In this document: piece after piece, positions 49,194 through 58,509 of the stretch | How the letters are laid out: each line of letters opens with the position of its first letter | How positions within the stretch are numbered: the first letter of the stretch is position 1 | DNA from: Sphingomonas aurea | GTDB lineage: Bacteria; Pseudomonadota; Alphaproteobacteria; Sphingomonadales; Sphingomonadaceae | DNA length: 64,000 nt | Direction: 5' to 3' | Assembly: GCF_030678875.1 (NCBI RefSeq) | Contig: NZ_JAUUDS010000008.1 | Coordinates: forward strand, 62,001-126,000 | The notes under the pieces: model-generated | Told to the model about the DNA's origin: nothing | The model's input: only the letters and a program-made list of their open reading frames with translations | Databases searched by the model: none | Translations under genes and position numbers: made by a program

Positions 49194-51199
49194 GCCGCCT
49201 GCTCCGCGGTCAGCCGCCAGATGCGATAGGGCTGGTCGGGCTCGATCCGGATGAACTGATCCTTCCCATACCAGCGGAAGCGGTAACCTTCGGCCAGATC
49301 CTCGACCGCGACGCTGCCATTGTCGTCCATTCCGAATTCCCACAGCGGCACCTGGAAGGTGCATTCCTGGCCCTGATGCGGGTCCATGTTGACCATCACG
49401 CAGATCATTCCCGCACCGTCGGGATCGGGCTTGCCGTACCAGATGATGCTGTCGTTGCCGGCGACGAAGAACTTCGTGTTCAGGTGCGTCTGGAGCGCCG
49501 GATACTGCCGCCGGATACGGTTGAGCATCGCGATGTCCTGAATGATGTTGCCGGGCGCATTCCAGTCGCGCGGCTTGACGATGTATTTCTCGCTGTCGTT
49601 ATACTCTTCCTTGCCCGGCACCGGGTCGGCTTCGCACAGCTCGAACCCCGAATAGACGCCGAACAGCCCCGACAGCGTCGCCGCCAGCACCGCGCGGATG
49701 CGGAAGCCTGGCCGGCCGGAGGTCTGTAGGAAGACCGGGTTGATGTCGGGCGTGTTGACGAAGAAATGCGGGCGATAGAAGTCCCTCGGCGCCTCGCTCG
49801 TCAGTTCGACAATGTAATCGGTCAGCTCCGCCTTGGTGTCGCGCCAGGTGAAATAGGTATAGCTCTGCGAGAAGCCGACCTTGGCCAGCCGGTACATCAT
49901 CGTCGGCCGGGTGAATGCTTCCGCCAGGAAGATCGTGTCGGGATGCCGCGCGCGAACGTCGGCGATCATCCATTCCCAGAAGGGCAGCGGTTTGGTGTGG
50001 GGATTGTCGACGCGGAAGGTCTTCACGCCATGCTCGATCCACAGCAGGATCACGTCGCGCAGCGCGACCCACAGGCCGGGCACCGCGTCGGGGCCGTAGA
50101 AGTCGACATTGACGATGTCCTGATACTTCTTCGGCGGGTTCTCCGCATATTTCATCGAGCCATCGGGCCGCCACGCGAACCAGCCGGGATGCTCGGTCAG
50201 CCAGGGATGGTCGGGCGAGCACTGGATCGCGAAATCGAGCGCGATCTCCAGTCCATGCCCGCGCGCCGCCTCGACCAGCCGGGCGAAGCTCTCGAACCCG
50301 CCCAGTTCGGGATGCACCGCGTCGTGCCCGCCATCGGCCGAGCCGATCGCATAGGGGCTGCCGGGATCGTCCGGTCCCGGCGTCAGCGTGTTGTTCGGCC
50401 CCTTGCGGTTGGTCTTGCCGATCGGATGGATCGGCGGAAAATAGAGCGTGTCGAACCCCATGTCGCGGATCTGCGGCAGGCGACCGATCACGTCGTCGAA
50501 CGTGCCGTGCCGCGCCGCATCGGGGGTAATGGAGCGCGGGAACAGCTCGTACCAGCTGGAAAAACGCGCCGCGATCCGCTCCGCGTCGAGCAGCTGCGGG
50601 TCCGAGCGCAGCGCGAACGGCCGCGCGTCCGCCGCCGCCATCGCGGTCGCCAGATCGGGATCGAGCAGCAGCGCCGTGTCCTGCGGCGCCGCCTCCAGCC
50701 GCGCCTGCCAGCCGGCCAGCGTCGCCTTCAATTCGCCGGTCGCGCGCGCCGCCGCCTCGGCGACGAGCCCGCGACCCTCCATCGCATCGACGTCCTGCGC
50801 GACGCCGGCATCGCGCTTCTTGGCGAAGTCGCGGCGGAAACCGCCCCACAGGTCCAGCCAGCCCTCGACCGCGAACTCGTGCCGCCCCAGCCGATCGGGC
50901 GTGAACGACGCGGTCCAGCGGTCGGTCGGCAGCGGCGCCATCGGCACGCGCCGCCACCTTTCCTCGTCCACCGCGCGCCACAGCAGCTCCGCGGCCAGTT
51001 GCTCGTGCCCGTCGGTGAAGACCGTCGCCTCCACCACCACCGTCTCGCCGACGATGCGCTTTACCGCGAAGGTGCCGCCATCGACGCGCGGCGTCACGTC
51101 CTCGACGACCAGGCGCGGCCAGTCGCGCGCGGCGTCCGCCCCCGGGGGCGGCGCGTGTCGGATGATGTCCGCGCGCGCGGCGCCGGGGGTGTCGGCCAT
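49190..51199 (-). CDS. glgE: Maltosyltransferase GlgE (maltose-1-phosphate: alpha-1,4-glucan)
   Basis: A 669-residue GH13 (subfamily 3) enzyme that adds maltosyl units from maltose-1-phosphate to alpha-glucan. The N-terminal beta-rich domain carries 'PRLVVEDVTPRVDGGTFAVK'. The barrel has the nucleophile aspartate in 'VKTFRVDNPHTKPL' and the glutamate in 'IFLAEAFTRP'; 'FPPIHPIGKTNRKGPNN' is a GlgE hallmark. It is flanked by DUF2934 (12 bases upstream) and treS (4-base overlap), forming a GlgE-pathway operon. GlgB for branching is encoded at 11108. Confidence 0.95.
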   Translation of the reverse strand: MADTPGAARADIIRHAPPPGADAARDWPRLVVEDVTPRVDGGTFAVKRIVGETVVVEATVFTDGHEQLAAELLWRAVDEERWRRVPMAPLPTDRWTASFTPDRLGRHEFAVEGWLDLWGGFRRDFAKKRDAGVAQDVDAMEGRGLVAEAAARATGELKATLAGWQARLEAAPQDTALLLDPDLATAMAAADARPFALRSDPQLLDAERIAARFSSWYELFPRSITPDAARHGTFDDVIGRLPQIRDMGFDTLYFPPIHPIGKTNRKGPNNTLTPGPDDPGSPYAIGSADGGHDAVHPELGGFESFARLVEAARGHGLEIALDFAIQCSPDHPWLTEHPGWFAWRPDGSMKYAENPPKKYQDIVNVDFYGPDAVPGLWVALRDVILLWIEHGVKTFRVDNPHTKPLPFWEWMIADVRARHPDTIFLAEAFTRPTMMYRLAKVGFSQSYTYFTWRDTKAELTDYIVELTSEAPRDFYRPHFFVNTPDINPVFLQTSGRPGFRIRAVLAATLSGLFGVYSGFELCEADPVPGKEEYNDSEKYIVKPRDWNAPGNIIQDIAMLNRIRRQYPALQTHLNTKFFVAGNDSIIWYGKPDPDGAGMICVMVNMDPHQGQECTFQVPLWEFGMDDNGSVAVEDLAEGYRFRWYGKDQFIRIEPDQPYRIWRLTAEQAA

Positions 51200-51211
51200 G
51201 ATGAACTCCGC

Positions 51212-51550
51212 TTACTTGGTCGTCTTGGGCTTGCGCGGCTTTGCCGCCGCGGCACGCGCGGGCGGCGCGGTCTGGCCGTCGACCGGGGTCTGGTCGGCCG
51301 GCGTACGGCTGCCCGCCGCCTTGGCCGCTGCCTTCTTCACTGGTGGCGCGGCCGGTGCATCGACCGGCGTCTGGTCGGCAGGCGCCGCGTCCAGCGTCGT
51401 TCCGTCGGGCGCGGGAGCCGCGTCCTGCCCGTCGCCCAACTCGCTGGCGGCCTGATGCCAGTGATCCTCGTGACGGCCATGTCCCCCGCCTTCCTTCTCC
51501 CACAGCTCATAGGCGCGGCGGCTGACGGCTTCGTGGCGGTCATCGGACAT
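51212..51550 (-). CDS. DUF2934 domain protein with Ala/Pro/Lys tail
   Basis: A 112-residue protein. The first 40 residues form the DUF2934 motif ('AVSRRAYELWEKEGG', 'HEDHWHQAASEL'). The rest is a low-complexity tail with the octapeptide PADQTPVD repeated twice and a basic end (KPRKPKTTK), which may bind nucleic acid or glucan. Function is unknown; DUF2934 proteins are often found next to glgE/treS or glgB genes in proteobacteria. It starts the operon, with AGGAGGAG as ribosome-binding site, and is coupled to glgE by a 12-base gap. Confidence 0.82.
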   Translation of the reverse strand: MSDDRHEAVSRRAYELWEKEGGGHGRHEDHWHQAASELGDGQDAAPAPDGTTLDAAPADQTPVDAPAAPPVKKAAAKAAGSRTPADQTPVDGQTAPPARAAAAKPRKPKTTK

Positions 51551-51813
51551 TGTCGGCTCCTCCTTCTCTTGCGCACCCGGTTGTTGGCGAACCGCTCAGG
51601 CATGGCAAGCACCGTTGGAACGGACGGTGGGGGTTGCGGTTGCATCGCTTTTTGCGGATCGGCGTGCATCCTCACCGCATGCCCCGTGCCCGCCGCAGGC
51701 CGAAACCGATACCAAAATTGATCGAGTTTAGTCTAATTGCGGCGATTACTCTTATTTACTGCTAACCAATTCTTTCTAATCGCCTGACAATCGGCTATTA
51801 TCCAAGCGGGAGC

Positions 51814-52863
51814 ATGGGTGCGTGGGGCACCCGGACCGCGGGGGGCCGTGGGGTGGAGCAGGCACCGAAGCCGGGACGGGCGATCGTCGACGCGCTGTCG
51901 CCGGCTGCGCTGGCGGCGGTGCTCGAGCAGAGCATCGACTGCGTCAAGCTGATCGGCCTGGACGGCACGCTCCAGTACATCAATCACAGCGGCCTGCGGA
52001 TGATGGAGGTCGAGTCGTTCGCCGACGTCGCCGGCCGCTCCTGGGCCAGCCTGTGGCCCGACGTCACCAACCAGGCGATCGCCGCCGCCTATACCAGCGC
52101 CGCCGATGGCTGCTCGACCCGGTTCCGCGCCTTATGCCCCAGCCGGGCAGGCGTGCCACGCTGGTGGGACGTCACCATCTCGGCCGTCACCGACGCCAGC
52201 GGCATGCACAGCGGCTACCTGTGCGTCACCCGCGACGTCACCGACGCGCAGAACGCGCGCGAGGCGCTGGAGATCGCATCGACCGAGGTGAAGCATCGGC
52301 TGAAGAACACCTATACGATGATCGGCAGCCTGCTGACCGCCTTTGCGCGCGGCGATGCGGGCAACGAGGGATTCGCCCGCACCATGACCGACCGGCTCGG
52401 TGCGCTGGCGACGGCGCAGTCGCTGTTCCTGTCGAACGAGGCCGATTGCGAGATCGCGCGCCTGATCCCGGCGCTGCTGACCCCGTTCGACAGCCCCAAC
52501 TGTCCGGTGGTGATCGGCCACCAGGCAGCGGCCGTCGTCGACCAGGGGGTTGCGGATGCGATCGCGCTGGTGCTGGGCGAACTGTCGGTGAACTCCGCCA
52601 AGCACGGCGCCTTCGGTCATGGCGGCGAGGTCGAGGTCGGCTCCTCCCTATCCGGAGCGCTCCTGACGATCACCTGGGCGGAACAGTCGCTGCGTGCCGT
52701 CACCCATCACTCGCGCCGCGGCGGCCAGGGCATCCGCCTGATGCAGCGCATCGCCCATACCCGCGGCGGATCGATCGCGATCGACTGGCGAACCGACGGG
52801 CTGGAAGTGACGCTCGCCTTTCCCGATCAGGCGGGAGCGCACCCGGTCAGCACGGCCGCCTGA
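51814..52863 (+). CDS. PAS-domain sensor histidine kinase, HWE/HisKA_2 type
   Basis: A 349-residue soluble kinase. A PAS domain spans about 28-145 ('CVKLIGLDGTLQYINHSGLR' to 'YLCVTRDVTD'). The phosphoacceptor region is 'STEVKHRLKNTYTMIGSLL' with H161, of the HWE/HisKA_2 kind, and the ATP-binding domain has 'LVLGELSVNSAKHGAFG' and 'GGQGIRLMQRIA'. No response regulator or EcfG-pathway gene lies next to it, so the partner is unknown; the class is often linked to general stress or light sensing. The upstream 263-base gap is AT-rich and likely holds the promoter. Confidence 0.85.
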   Translation: MGAWGTRTAGGRGVEQAPKPGRAIVDALSPAALAAVLEQSIDCVKLIGLDGTLQYINHSGLRMMEVESFADVAGRSWASLWPDVTNQAIAAAYTSAADGCSTRFRALCPSRAGVPRWWDVTISAVTDASGMHSGYLCVTRDVTDAQNAREALEIASTEVKHRLKNTYTMIGSLLTAFARGDAGNEGFARTMTDRLGALATAQSLFLSNEADCEIARLIPALLTPFDSPNCPVVIGHQAAAVVDQGVADAIALVLGELSVNSAKHGAFGHGGEVEVGSSLSGALLTITWAEQSLRAVTHHSRRGGQGIRLMQRIAHTRGGSIAIDWRTDGLEVTLAFPDQAGAHPVSTAA

Positions 52864-52929
52864 TACCCATTTCGCCGCCGATACGATTCTCATGGCTCGC
52901 AATCGCCCGATCGGGCGTTAGCCGGGGTA

Positions 52930-55656
52930 ATGCTGATGCTTCTCGTCCTGGCCCTGATCGCCGCCTGCCTGGTTCCGCTGGTCGCGCGCGTCGTGGGCAA
53001 GGGGGCGGGGCTGATCGTCGCGGTGGTGCCGTTCGCGCTGCTCGGCGCGTTCGTCGCCTTCGCCTCGATCGTCGAGCGCGGCTGGGTGCGCAGCGAGGGC
53101 TGGCGCTGGGCGCCGTCGCTGGGGCTGGACCTGACCTTTCGGCTGGACGGTTTCTCGTTCCTGTTCTGCCTGCTCATCACGGGCATCGGCGGCTTGGTGA
53201 CGATCTATTCGGGCGGTTACCTGACCGACAAGCCGCGCCATGAGCGGTCGCGCTTCCTGACGCTGATCCTGCTGTTCATGGTCGCGATGCTCGGCACCGT
53301 GCTCGCCGAGAACATGCTGCTGATGATCCTGTTCTGGGAGGCGACGAGCGTGTTGTCGTTCCTCCTGATCGGGTTCGACAGCCGCAGCCCGCGCTCGCGT
53401 CGCGCCGCGATCATGGCGCTGCAGGTGACGGCAGGCGGCGGCCTTGCCCTGATCGCCGCCACCGCGATGATCGGGCAGGTGCTCGGCACCTATTCGATGG
53501 CGGAGGCGGTGCGGCGCGGGCCGGAGCTGCTCGCCAGCAACTGGGGCGCACCGATCGTCGCGTGCATTATGATCGCCGCCTTCACCAAGTCCGCGCAGTT
53601 CCCCTTCCACTTCTGGCTGCCCAACGCGATGCAGGCGCCGACCCCGGCCAGTGCGTACCTCCATTCGGCGACGATGGTGAAGCTCGGCATCTACCTCCTC
53701 GCCCGGTTCGAGCCGGTGATCGCCGGCACCGCCTGGGGCCGCAACACGCTGATAATCGTGGCTTGCATCACCATGCTCGTCGCCGCGCTCCAGGCGTTGC
53801 GCGCGGAGAGCTTCAAGTCGGCGCTCGCCTATTCCACCATCGCCTCGCTCGGCATCCTGGTGCTGCTGGTCGGGCTGGACGGGCCGGCGGCGAGCGTCGC
53901 GATGATCGGCTTCCTGCTCGCCCACGCGCTCTACAAGGCGGCGCTGTTCTTCTGTGCCGGGTCAGTATTGCACGCGACCGGCACCGGCACGCTGCGCGCG
54001 CTGGGGGGCCTGCGCCGCACCCTGCCCTTCACCGCGCTCGCCTGCACGCTTGCCAGCCTGTCGATGGCCGGCATCCCGCCCTTCCTGGGTTTCATCAGCA
54101 AGGAATTCCTGTTCGAGGCGCAGCTGGAGAGCAGCTGGGAACTCGCGCCGCTCGCAGTCGCCGTGCTGGTCAATGCGGTGATGGTCGGCGTCGCCGGGGT
54201 CATCACGCTCCGTCCTTTCTTCCTCGCCCCGCAAAGCGAGGTGCGGATCGAGCACGGCGAGAGCTTCTCGCTGGTCGCCCCGCCGCTGCTCCTCGCCCTC
54301 GCCGGGCTGGTCATCAGCCTCGAGCCGGACTGGATCACCCGCGTCGCAATCCGCCCCGCGGTCGCCGCGGTGTTCGGCCGCCCGGTCGCGGTCGACGTGG
54401 CGGTGTGGCACGGGCCGACGCCGATGCTGGCGCTGAGCGCGGTGGTGGTCGCGATCGGCGCAGCGATCGTCATCTGGTGGCGGCCGCTCCACGTCGTCCT
54501 GCGCCGCCACGCGCCGATCGAGCAGTTCGGCCTGGAACGGCTGTGGGAGCGGTCGGTCCGCGCCACGCTCCGCCTGTCCGCGGGCCTTACCGCGCGGGTC
54601 GAGCATGGCGACCTCAGCGGGTATCTCGCGACCGCCATCGCCGGCTTCGTCACGCTGGTCGTCTGGGCGCTGTGGCAGGCGGGCGCGCCGCTCCGCCTGC
54701 CCGGCGACGATCCGGTGCGGCTGGCCGAGGCGGCGGTGGCGCTGGTCGGCGTTGCCGGCGCGCTGGCGGCGGCGCGCGCGCGCAACCTGCTGGCGGCGAT
54801 GATCGCGGTCGGGCTGACCGGCTTCGCGGTCGCGATCACCTTCATGCTGAACGGCGCGCCCGACCTGTCGATCACCCAGTTCACGGTCGAGGCGCTGATC
54901 GTCGTCCTGCTGACCGCGCTCCTCCTCGTCGTGCCGCTCGACGCGCCGACGACGCGCGAACGGTCCAGGCGCGTCGGCCACATGGCGATCGCCGCCAGCT
55001 TCGCCGCCGTGATGTTCGTCGTCATGCTCGACATGGCCGGCGCGACCAACGCCACCCCGGCCGCCGACTGGTTCGGCCGGATGAGCTATGTCGCGGGCAA
55101 GGGGCACAATGTCGTCAACGTCATCCTCGTCGATTTCCGCGGCTTCGACACGCTGGGCGAGACGAGCGTGATCGCGGTCGCGGCGCTGCTCGGCGCGTCA
55201 CTGCTCCACGCACGCACCCGGCCCGATCCCGTCGCGGCGCGTTCGGTCCATTTCAGCTTCCACGCCGCCAGCCGGCCGCTGTTCTGGCTGCTGCTCGCCG
55301 CGTCGGTGGTGATCCTGTGGCGCGGGCACGACCAGCCGGGCGGCGGCTTCGTCGGCGGGCTGGTCGCCGCCCTTGCCTTTGCCGTCCTGTCGCTCGCGCG
55401 CGGGGTCGGAGAGGCGGCGCGGGCGCTGCGCAGTTCGCCGGTCATGCTGGTCGCGATCGGCCTGGGCCTTGCGGTGGCGAGCGGCCTGCCATCGATGATC
55501 GGCGGCGCACCGTTCCTGACGCATCTGTGGTGGGAACCGGGCGGCGGCCTGCCCAAGCTCGGCACCACCATCCTGTTCGACCTTGGCGTCTACGCGGTCG
55601 TCCTGGGTGCCGTCCTGACCTTCCTGTTCGGGTTGCAGCGGGAGGCGGCACGGTGA
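52930..55656 (+). CDS. mrpA: Mrp Na+/H+ antiporter subunit A, fused to MnhB domain
   Basis: A 908-residue inner-membrane protein. Residues about 1-640 form the NADH-dehydrogenase ND5-like part, with 'LFWEATSVLSFLLIGFDSR' and 'KSAQFPFHFWLPNAMQAP' carrying the conserved Glu and Lys of the proton path. The C-terminal part contains the MnhB-type 'GHDQPGGGFVGGLVAALAFA', so MrpA and MrpB are joined. It is the first gene of a six-gene operon for pH and Na+ homeostasis. It overlaps mrpC in GTGA. Confidence 0.94.
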   Translation: MLMLLVLALIAACLVPLVARVVGKGAGLIVAVVPFALLGAFVAFASIVERGWVRSEGWRWAPSLGLDLTFRLDGFSFLFCLLITGIGGLVTIYSGGYLTDKPRHERSRFLTLILLFMVAMLGTVLAENMLLMILFWEATSVLSFLLIGFDSRSPRSRRAAIMALQVTAGGGLALIAATAMIGQVLGTYSMAEAVRRGPELLASNWGAPIVACIMIAAFTKSAQFPFHFWLPNAMQAPTPASAYLHSATMVKLGIYLLARFEPVIAGTAWGRNTLIIVACITMLVAALQALRAESFKSALAYSTIASLGILVLLVGLDGPAASVAMIGFLLAHALYKAALFFCAGSVLHATGTGTLRALGGLRRTLPFTALACTLASLSMAGIPPFLGFISKEFLFEAQLESSWELAPLAVAVLVNAVMVGVAGVITLRPFFLAPQSEVRIEHGESFSLVAPPLLLALAGLVISLEPDWITRVAIRPAVAAVFGRPVAVDVAVWHGPTPMLALSAVVVAIGAAIVIWWRPLHVVLRRHAPIEQFGLERLWERSVRATLRLSAGLTARVEHGDLSGYLATAIAGFVTLVVWALWQAGAPLRLPGDDPVRLAEAAVALVGVAGALAAARARNLLAAMIAVGLTGFAVAITFMLNGAPDLSITQFTVEALIVVLLTALLLVVPLDAPTTRERSRRVGHMAIAASFAAVMFVVMLDMAGATNATPAADWFGRMSYVAGKGHNVVNVILVDFRGFDTLGETSVIAVAALLGASLLHARTRPDPVAARSVHFSFHAASRPLFWLLLAASVVILWRGHDQPGGGFVGGLVAALAFAVLSLARGVGEAARALRSSPVMLVAIGLGLAVASGLPSMIGGAPFLTHLWWEPGGGLPKLGTTILFDLGVYAVVLGAVLTFLFGLQREAAR

Positions 55657-56033
55657 CCATCCTCTATGCGCTCACCGCCGCCGCGATCATGGGTGCGGCG
55701 CTCTACATGATCCTGTCGCGCAACATGATCCGCATCCTGCTGGGCCTCGCCCTGCTGTCGACCGGCGTCAACCTGATGATTTTCCTCGCCGGCGACTTTT
55801 CGAGCCGCCAGCCGCCGCTGATCCGCGAGGGGCAGCAGGTGCTGGACGAAGCCGCCGACCCGCTGGCGCAGGCGCTGATCCTGACCGCGATCGTCATTGG
55901 CTTCGCCCTGACCGTCGTGCTGGCGACGATCGTGATGCGCGGCTGGCGGGCGACCGGATCGCTCGACGTGCGCCGCCCCGACGCGCCCGAGCAGCCCGAC
56001 GATCCCGAACTGCGAGGGCCGGACGCTGACTGA
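55653..56033 (+). CDS. mrpC: Mrp antiporter subunit C
   Basis: A 126-residue NuoK-like protein with three helices and the motif 'SRNMIRILLGLALLSTGVNL' plus 'DPLAQALILTAIVIGFALT'. The last 25 residues are an acidic, Pro/Asp-rich tail. The GTG start overlaps the mrpA stop. The mrpD start lies within its final codons. Confidence 0.93.
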   Translation: MTILYALTAAAIMGAALYMILSRNMIRILLGLALLSTGVNLMIFLAGDFSSRQPPLIREGQQVLDEAADPLAQALILTAIVIGFALTVVLATIVMRGWRATGSLDVRRPDAPEQPDDPELRGPDAD

Positions 56034-57483
56034 TCCCGTCCTCCTCGTCCTGCCCGTCGTCCTGCCGCTGCTCGTCGCCGCGGTCGCCGCGCTGCTGCGC
56101 CATCGGCCACGCGCGGTCGCGGGGTTGTCGATCGCCGCCCATGCCGCGATCCTGGCGGGTGCCGTGGCGCTGCTCGTCCGCGCGCTGTCGGCCGAGCCGC
56201 TGGCGGTCACCATCTTCGGCGGCTGGCCCACGGGCATCGGCGTCGGCTTCGCCGCGCGGCTGCCGGGCGCCGTGCTGGTCGTCGTCGCGGCGCTGATCGC
56301 CTTTGCCGCCGCGCTCTACGCCGTCGCCGATATCGGTGCGCGCCGCCGCGCCGGCGGCTATGACGCGCTGTCGCTCGCCATGCTCGCGGCGGTGAACGGC
56401 GCGTTCCTGACCACCGACCTGTTCAACCTCTATGTCTGGTTCGAGCTGGCCCTGGTCGCCGCCCTCGGCCTGATAACGCTCGACCGGCGCGAGGCGCAGA
56501 TCGGCGGCGCGTTGCGCTACGCCGCCTTTGCGATGCTGGGCGCGACCGCGATCCTGGCCGGCATCGCGCTCCTCTATGGCGTCACCGGCACCCTCGACCT
56601 CGCTACCCTCGGCCGCCTGCTGCGCACGACACCGCCGAGCGTCGCGACCGCTGCCGCCGCCGCGCTGCTGCTCGGCGGGCTGGCGCTGAAGTCGGGGCTG
56701 TTCCCCTTCCACCAGTGGCTGCCCTCCTCCTACGCCGCCGCGCCGGTGACGGCGGCGGCGGTGTTCGCCGGGCTGCTGACCAAGATGGGTTTCTACGCGT
56801 TGGCTGTGGTCCTCGCCGGGCTGTGGGGCGGCACGACGCTGCTCCTCCCGCTCGGCCTGATCGCGGCGGCGACGATGGTGCTGGCCGCGCTGTCGGCCTT
56901 GACCCAGACCGATATGCGCCGGCTGCTCGGCTATCACGTCGCGGCGCAAGTGGGCTACATGGCCGCCGGCCTCGCCACCGGTACCGCACAGGGCGTGACG
57001 GCGGCGGTGTTCTACATGATCCACTCGATGATCGTGCAGGCCAACCTGTTCCTCGGCATCGGCGCGATCCGGCGCGCGACCGGCAGCTGGAACCTGGCGC
57101 ATACCGGCGGCATGATCCGGTCGAACCCGCTCTTCGCCTTCCTGTTCGCGGTGCCGATGCTGTCGCTGGCCGGTATCCCGCCGCTGTCGGGCTTCTGGGC
57201 CAAGCTGCTGGTGGTGCGCGCCGGGCTGGACGCAGCGCCGTGGCTGGCGGTGGCGGCGTTGCTGTCGGCGCTCATCACCATCACCTCGGTCGCGATCCTG
57301 TGGTCGGAGGCGTGCTGGAAATCGCTGCGCGGGCGCCGCGTCCGCCGGGTGCCGCCCGCGATGCTGGCCGGCATGGGCGTGCTTTCCGCCGCGACGCTCG
57401 CGATCGGGCTGATGCCGGAGCCGGTGCTGCGCGTCGCCCGCCTGTCGGCCGCCGCCATCGCCCGAATGGGGGGCGGCGCATGA
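56026..57483 (+). CDS. mrpD: Mrp antiporter subunit D, probable CTG start
   Basis: A 485-residue ND2/ND4-like proton channel subunit with about 14 helices. 'NLYVWFELALVAALGLI' and 'KSGLFPFHQWLPSSYAAAP' hold the conserved Glu and Lys. The first in-frame standard start (TTG, 56125) would cut off the first helix 'DPVLLVLPVVLPLLVAAV', which MrpD proteins normally have. CTG at 56026, giving 'MTDPVLLV', has GAGGG at 56014-56018 with 7-base spacing and overlaps the mrpC end by 8 bases, fitting the tight operon. The start is inferred, not proven. It overlaps mrpE by ATGA. Confidence 0.92.
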   Translation: MTDPVLLVLPVVLPLLVAAVAALLRHRPRAVAGLSIAAHAAILAGAVALLVRALSAEPLAVTIFGGWPTGIGVGFAARLPGAVLVVVAALIAFAAALYAVADIGARRRAGGYDALSLAMLAAVNGAFLTTDLFNLYVWFELALVAALGLITLDRREAQIGGALRYAAFAMLGATAILAGIALLYGVTGTLDLATLGRLLRTTPPSVATAAAAALLLGGLALKSGLFPFHQWLPSSYAAAPVTAAAVFAGLLTKMGFYALAVVLAGLWGGTTLLLPLGLIAAATMVLAALSALTQTDMRRLLGYHVAAQVGYMAAGLATGTAQGVTAAVFYMIHSMIVQANLFLGIGAIRRATGSWNLAHTGGMIRSNPLFAFLFAVPMLSLAGIPPLSGFWAKLLVVRAGLDAAPWLAVAALLSALITITSVAILWSEACWKSLRGRRVRRVPPAMLAGMGVLSAATLAIGLMPEPVLRVARLSAAAIARMGGGA

Positions 57484-57806
57484 GGAAGCTCGTCGCCGCC
57501 CTTGCGCTGGCCGGCGGGTTCCTGTGGGACCTGCTTGTCTCGTCGCTGCTGGTCGCGCGCATCGTGCTGGGTCGCCGGGTCGACACAAGACCGGCGATCC
57601 TGGTCGTGCCCGTGCACCTGCGGCGCGACTGGGCGGTGGTGCTCTATGCCTATTGCACCTCGCTGACGCCGGGATCGACCTGCCTCCACATCTCGGCCGA
57701 CCGGCGGCGGCTCTACCTCCACATCCTCGACGGTCGCGATCCCGAGGCGACGCGCGCCAGGTTCGCGCGCATCTACGAGCGGCGGCTGATGGAGCTGGAA
57801 CGATGA
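57480..57806 (+). CDS. mrpE: Mrp antiporter subunit E
   Basis: A 108-residue protein with one strong membrane helix ('LAGGFLWDLLVSSLLVARIV') and a cytoplasmic part containing 'YAYCTSLTPGSTCLHISADR', the MrpE signature. It overlaps mrpD and mrpF by four bases each. Confidence 0.92.
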   Translation: MRKLVAALALAGGFLWDLLVSSLLVARIVLGRRVDTRPAILVVPVHLRRDWAVVLYAYCTSLTPGSTCLHISADRRRLYLHILDGRDPEATRARFARIYERRLMELER

Positions 57807-58090
57807 TCGATCTCTCCACGGCAGCCGCCGTTCTGGCCGTGCCACTGTGCGTCGCGCTCGCGCTCGCCGGGTGGCGGATGGTGAAGGGGCCGAGCTTCGC
57901 CGACCGGTTCGTCGCGCTCGACATGCTGACTGCGGTCGCGGTCGCATTCGCCGCGCTGACCGCGGTCGCGACCGGGCGCAGCGCCTTTCTCGACATCGCG
58001 CTCGGCCTGTCGCTCATCAACTTCGTCGCCACCGCCGCTTTCGCGCTGTTCCTCGAGCGCAAGAGCCGGCGCGAGGGGACGGCGCGATGA
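57803..58090 (+). CDS. mrpF: Mrp antiporter subunit F
   Basis: A 95-residue protein with three helices; 'RMVKGPSFADRFVALDMLTA' is the conserved MrpF core. It overlaps mrpE and mrpG by ATGA. Confidence 0.92.
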   Translation: MIDLSTAAAVLAVPLCVALALAGWRMVKGPSFADRFVALDMLTAVAVAFAALTAVATGRSAFLDIALGLSLINFVATAAFALFLERKSRREGTAR

Positions 58091-58434
58091 TCGGCCCCAT
58101 CTTCGGCGTCGCCCTCATCACACTGGGCGTCGCCTTCCTGCTGATCGCCGCGATCGGGCTGATCCGCCTGTCCGATCCGCTCCAGCGGATGCACAGCGCG
58201 ACCAAGGCCGGTACGCTCGGCACCGCGCTGGTGGTGGTCGGCGTGCTGGCGATCGGCGATGTCGCCCGGCCCTCGACCGGCATCCTGACGATCCTGTTCC
58301 TGCTGCTGACGCTACCGCTCGGCGCCCAGCTGCTCGGCCGCGCCAGCTATCTCTCGGGCGCGCCGCTGGAGGGGATCGACGACGATCCGCTGGCGGAGGA
58401 GTTGGAGAAGGAGGAAGAGGACACCACCGCATAA
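58087..58434 (+). CDS. mrpG: Mrp antiporter subunit G
   Basis: A 115-residue protein with three helices and the conserved 'GLIRLSDPLQRMHSATKAGT'. It has a Glu/Asp-rich C-terminus. It closes the mrpA(B)CDEFG operon; the REP pair that follows may be the terminator. Confidence 0.92.
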   Translation: MIGPIFGVALITLGVAFLLIAAIGLIRLSDPLQRMHSATKAGTLGTALVVVGVLAIGDVARPSTGILTILFLLLTLPLGAQLLGRASYLSGAPLEGIDDDPLAEELEKEEEDTTA

Positions 58435-58441
58435 CCCCCGC

Positions 58442-58490
58442 GCTCCCGCGAACGCGGGAGCCAGTACCGGGTCCCCGCCTTTGCCGGGAC
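58442..58490. repeat. REP pair between convergent mrpG and cinA
   Basis: GCTCCCGCG and CGCGGGAGC form a perfect 9-bp stem with a 2-base loop (58442-58461); GTCCCCGCC...GCCGGGAC (58471-58490) forms a second imperfect one. Both genes end here, so it may act as a bidirectional terminator. Confidence 0.55.
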
Positions 58491-58509
58491 ACAAGAGGTG
58501 GTGACGGTG

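Noticed and set aside
46164..49229. 1021-codon plus-strand open frame opposite treS
   Set aside because: Shadow of the TreS-maltokinase gene, with His/Arg/Gln-rich non-protein-like sequence.
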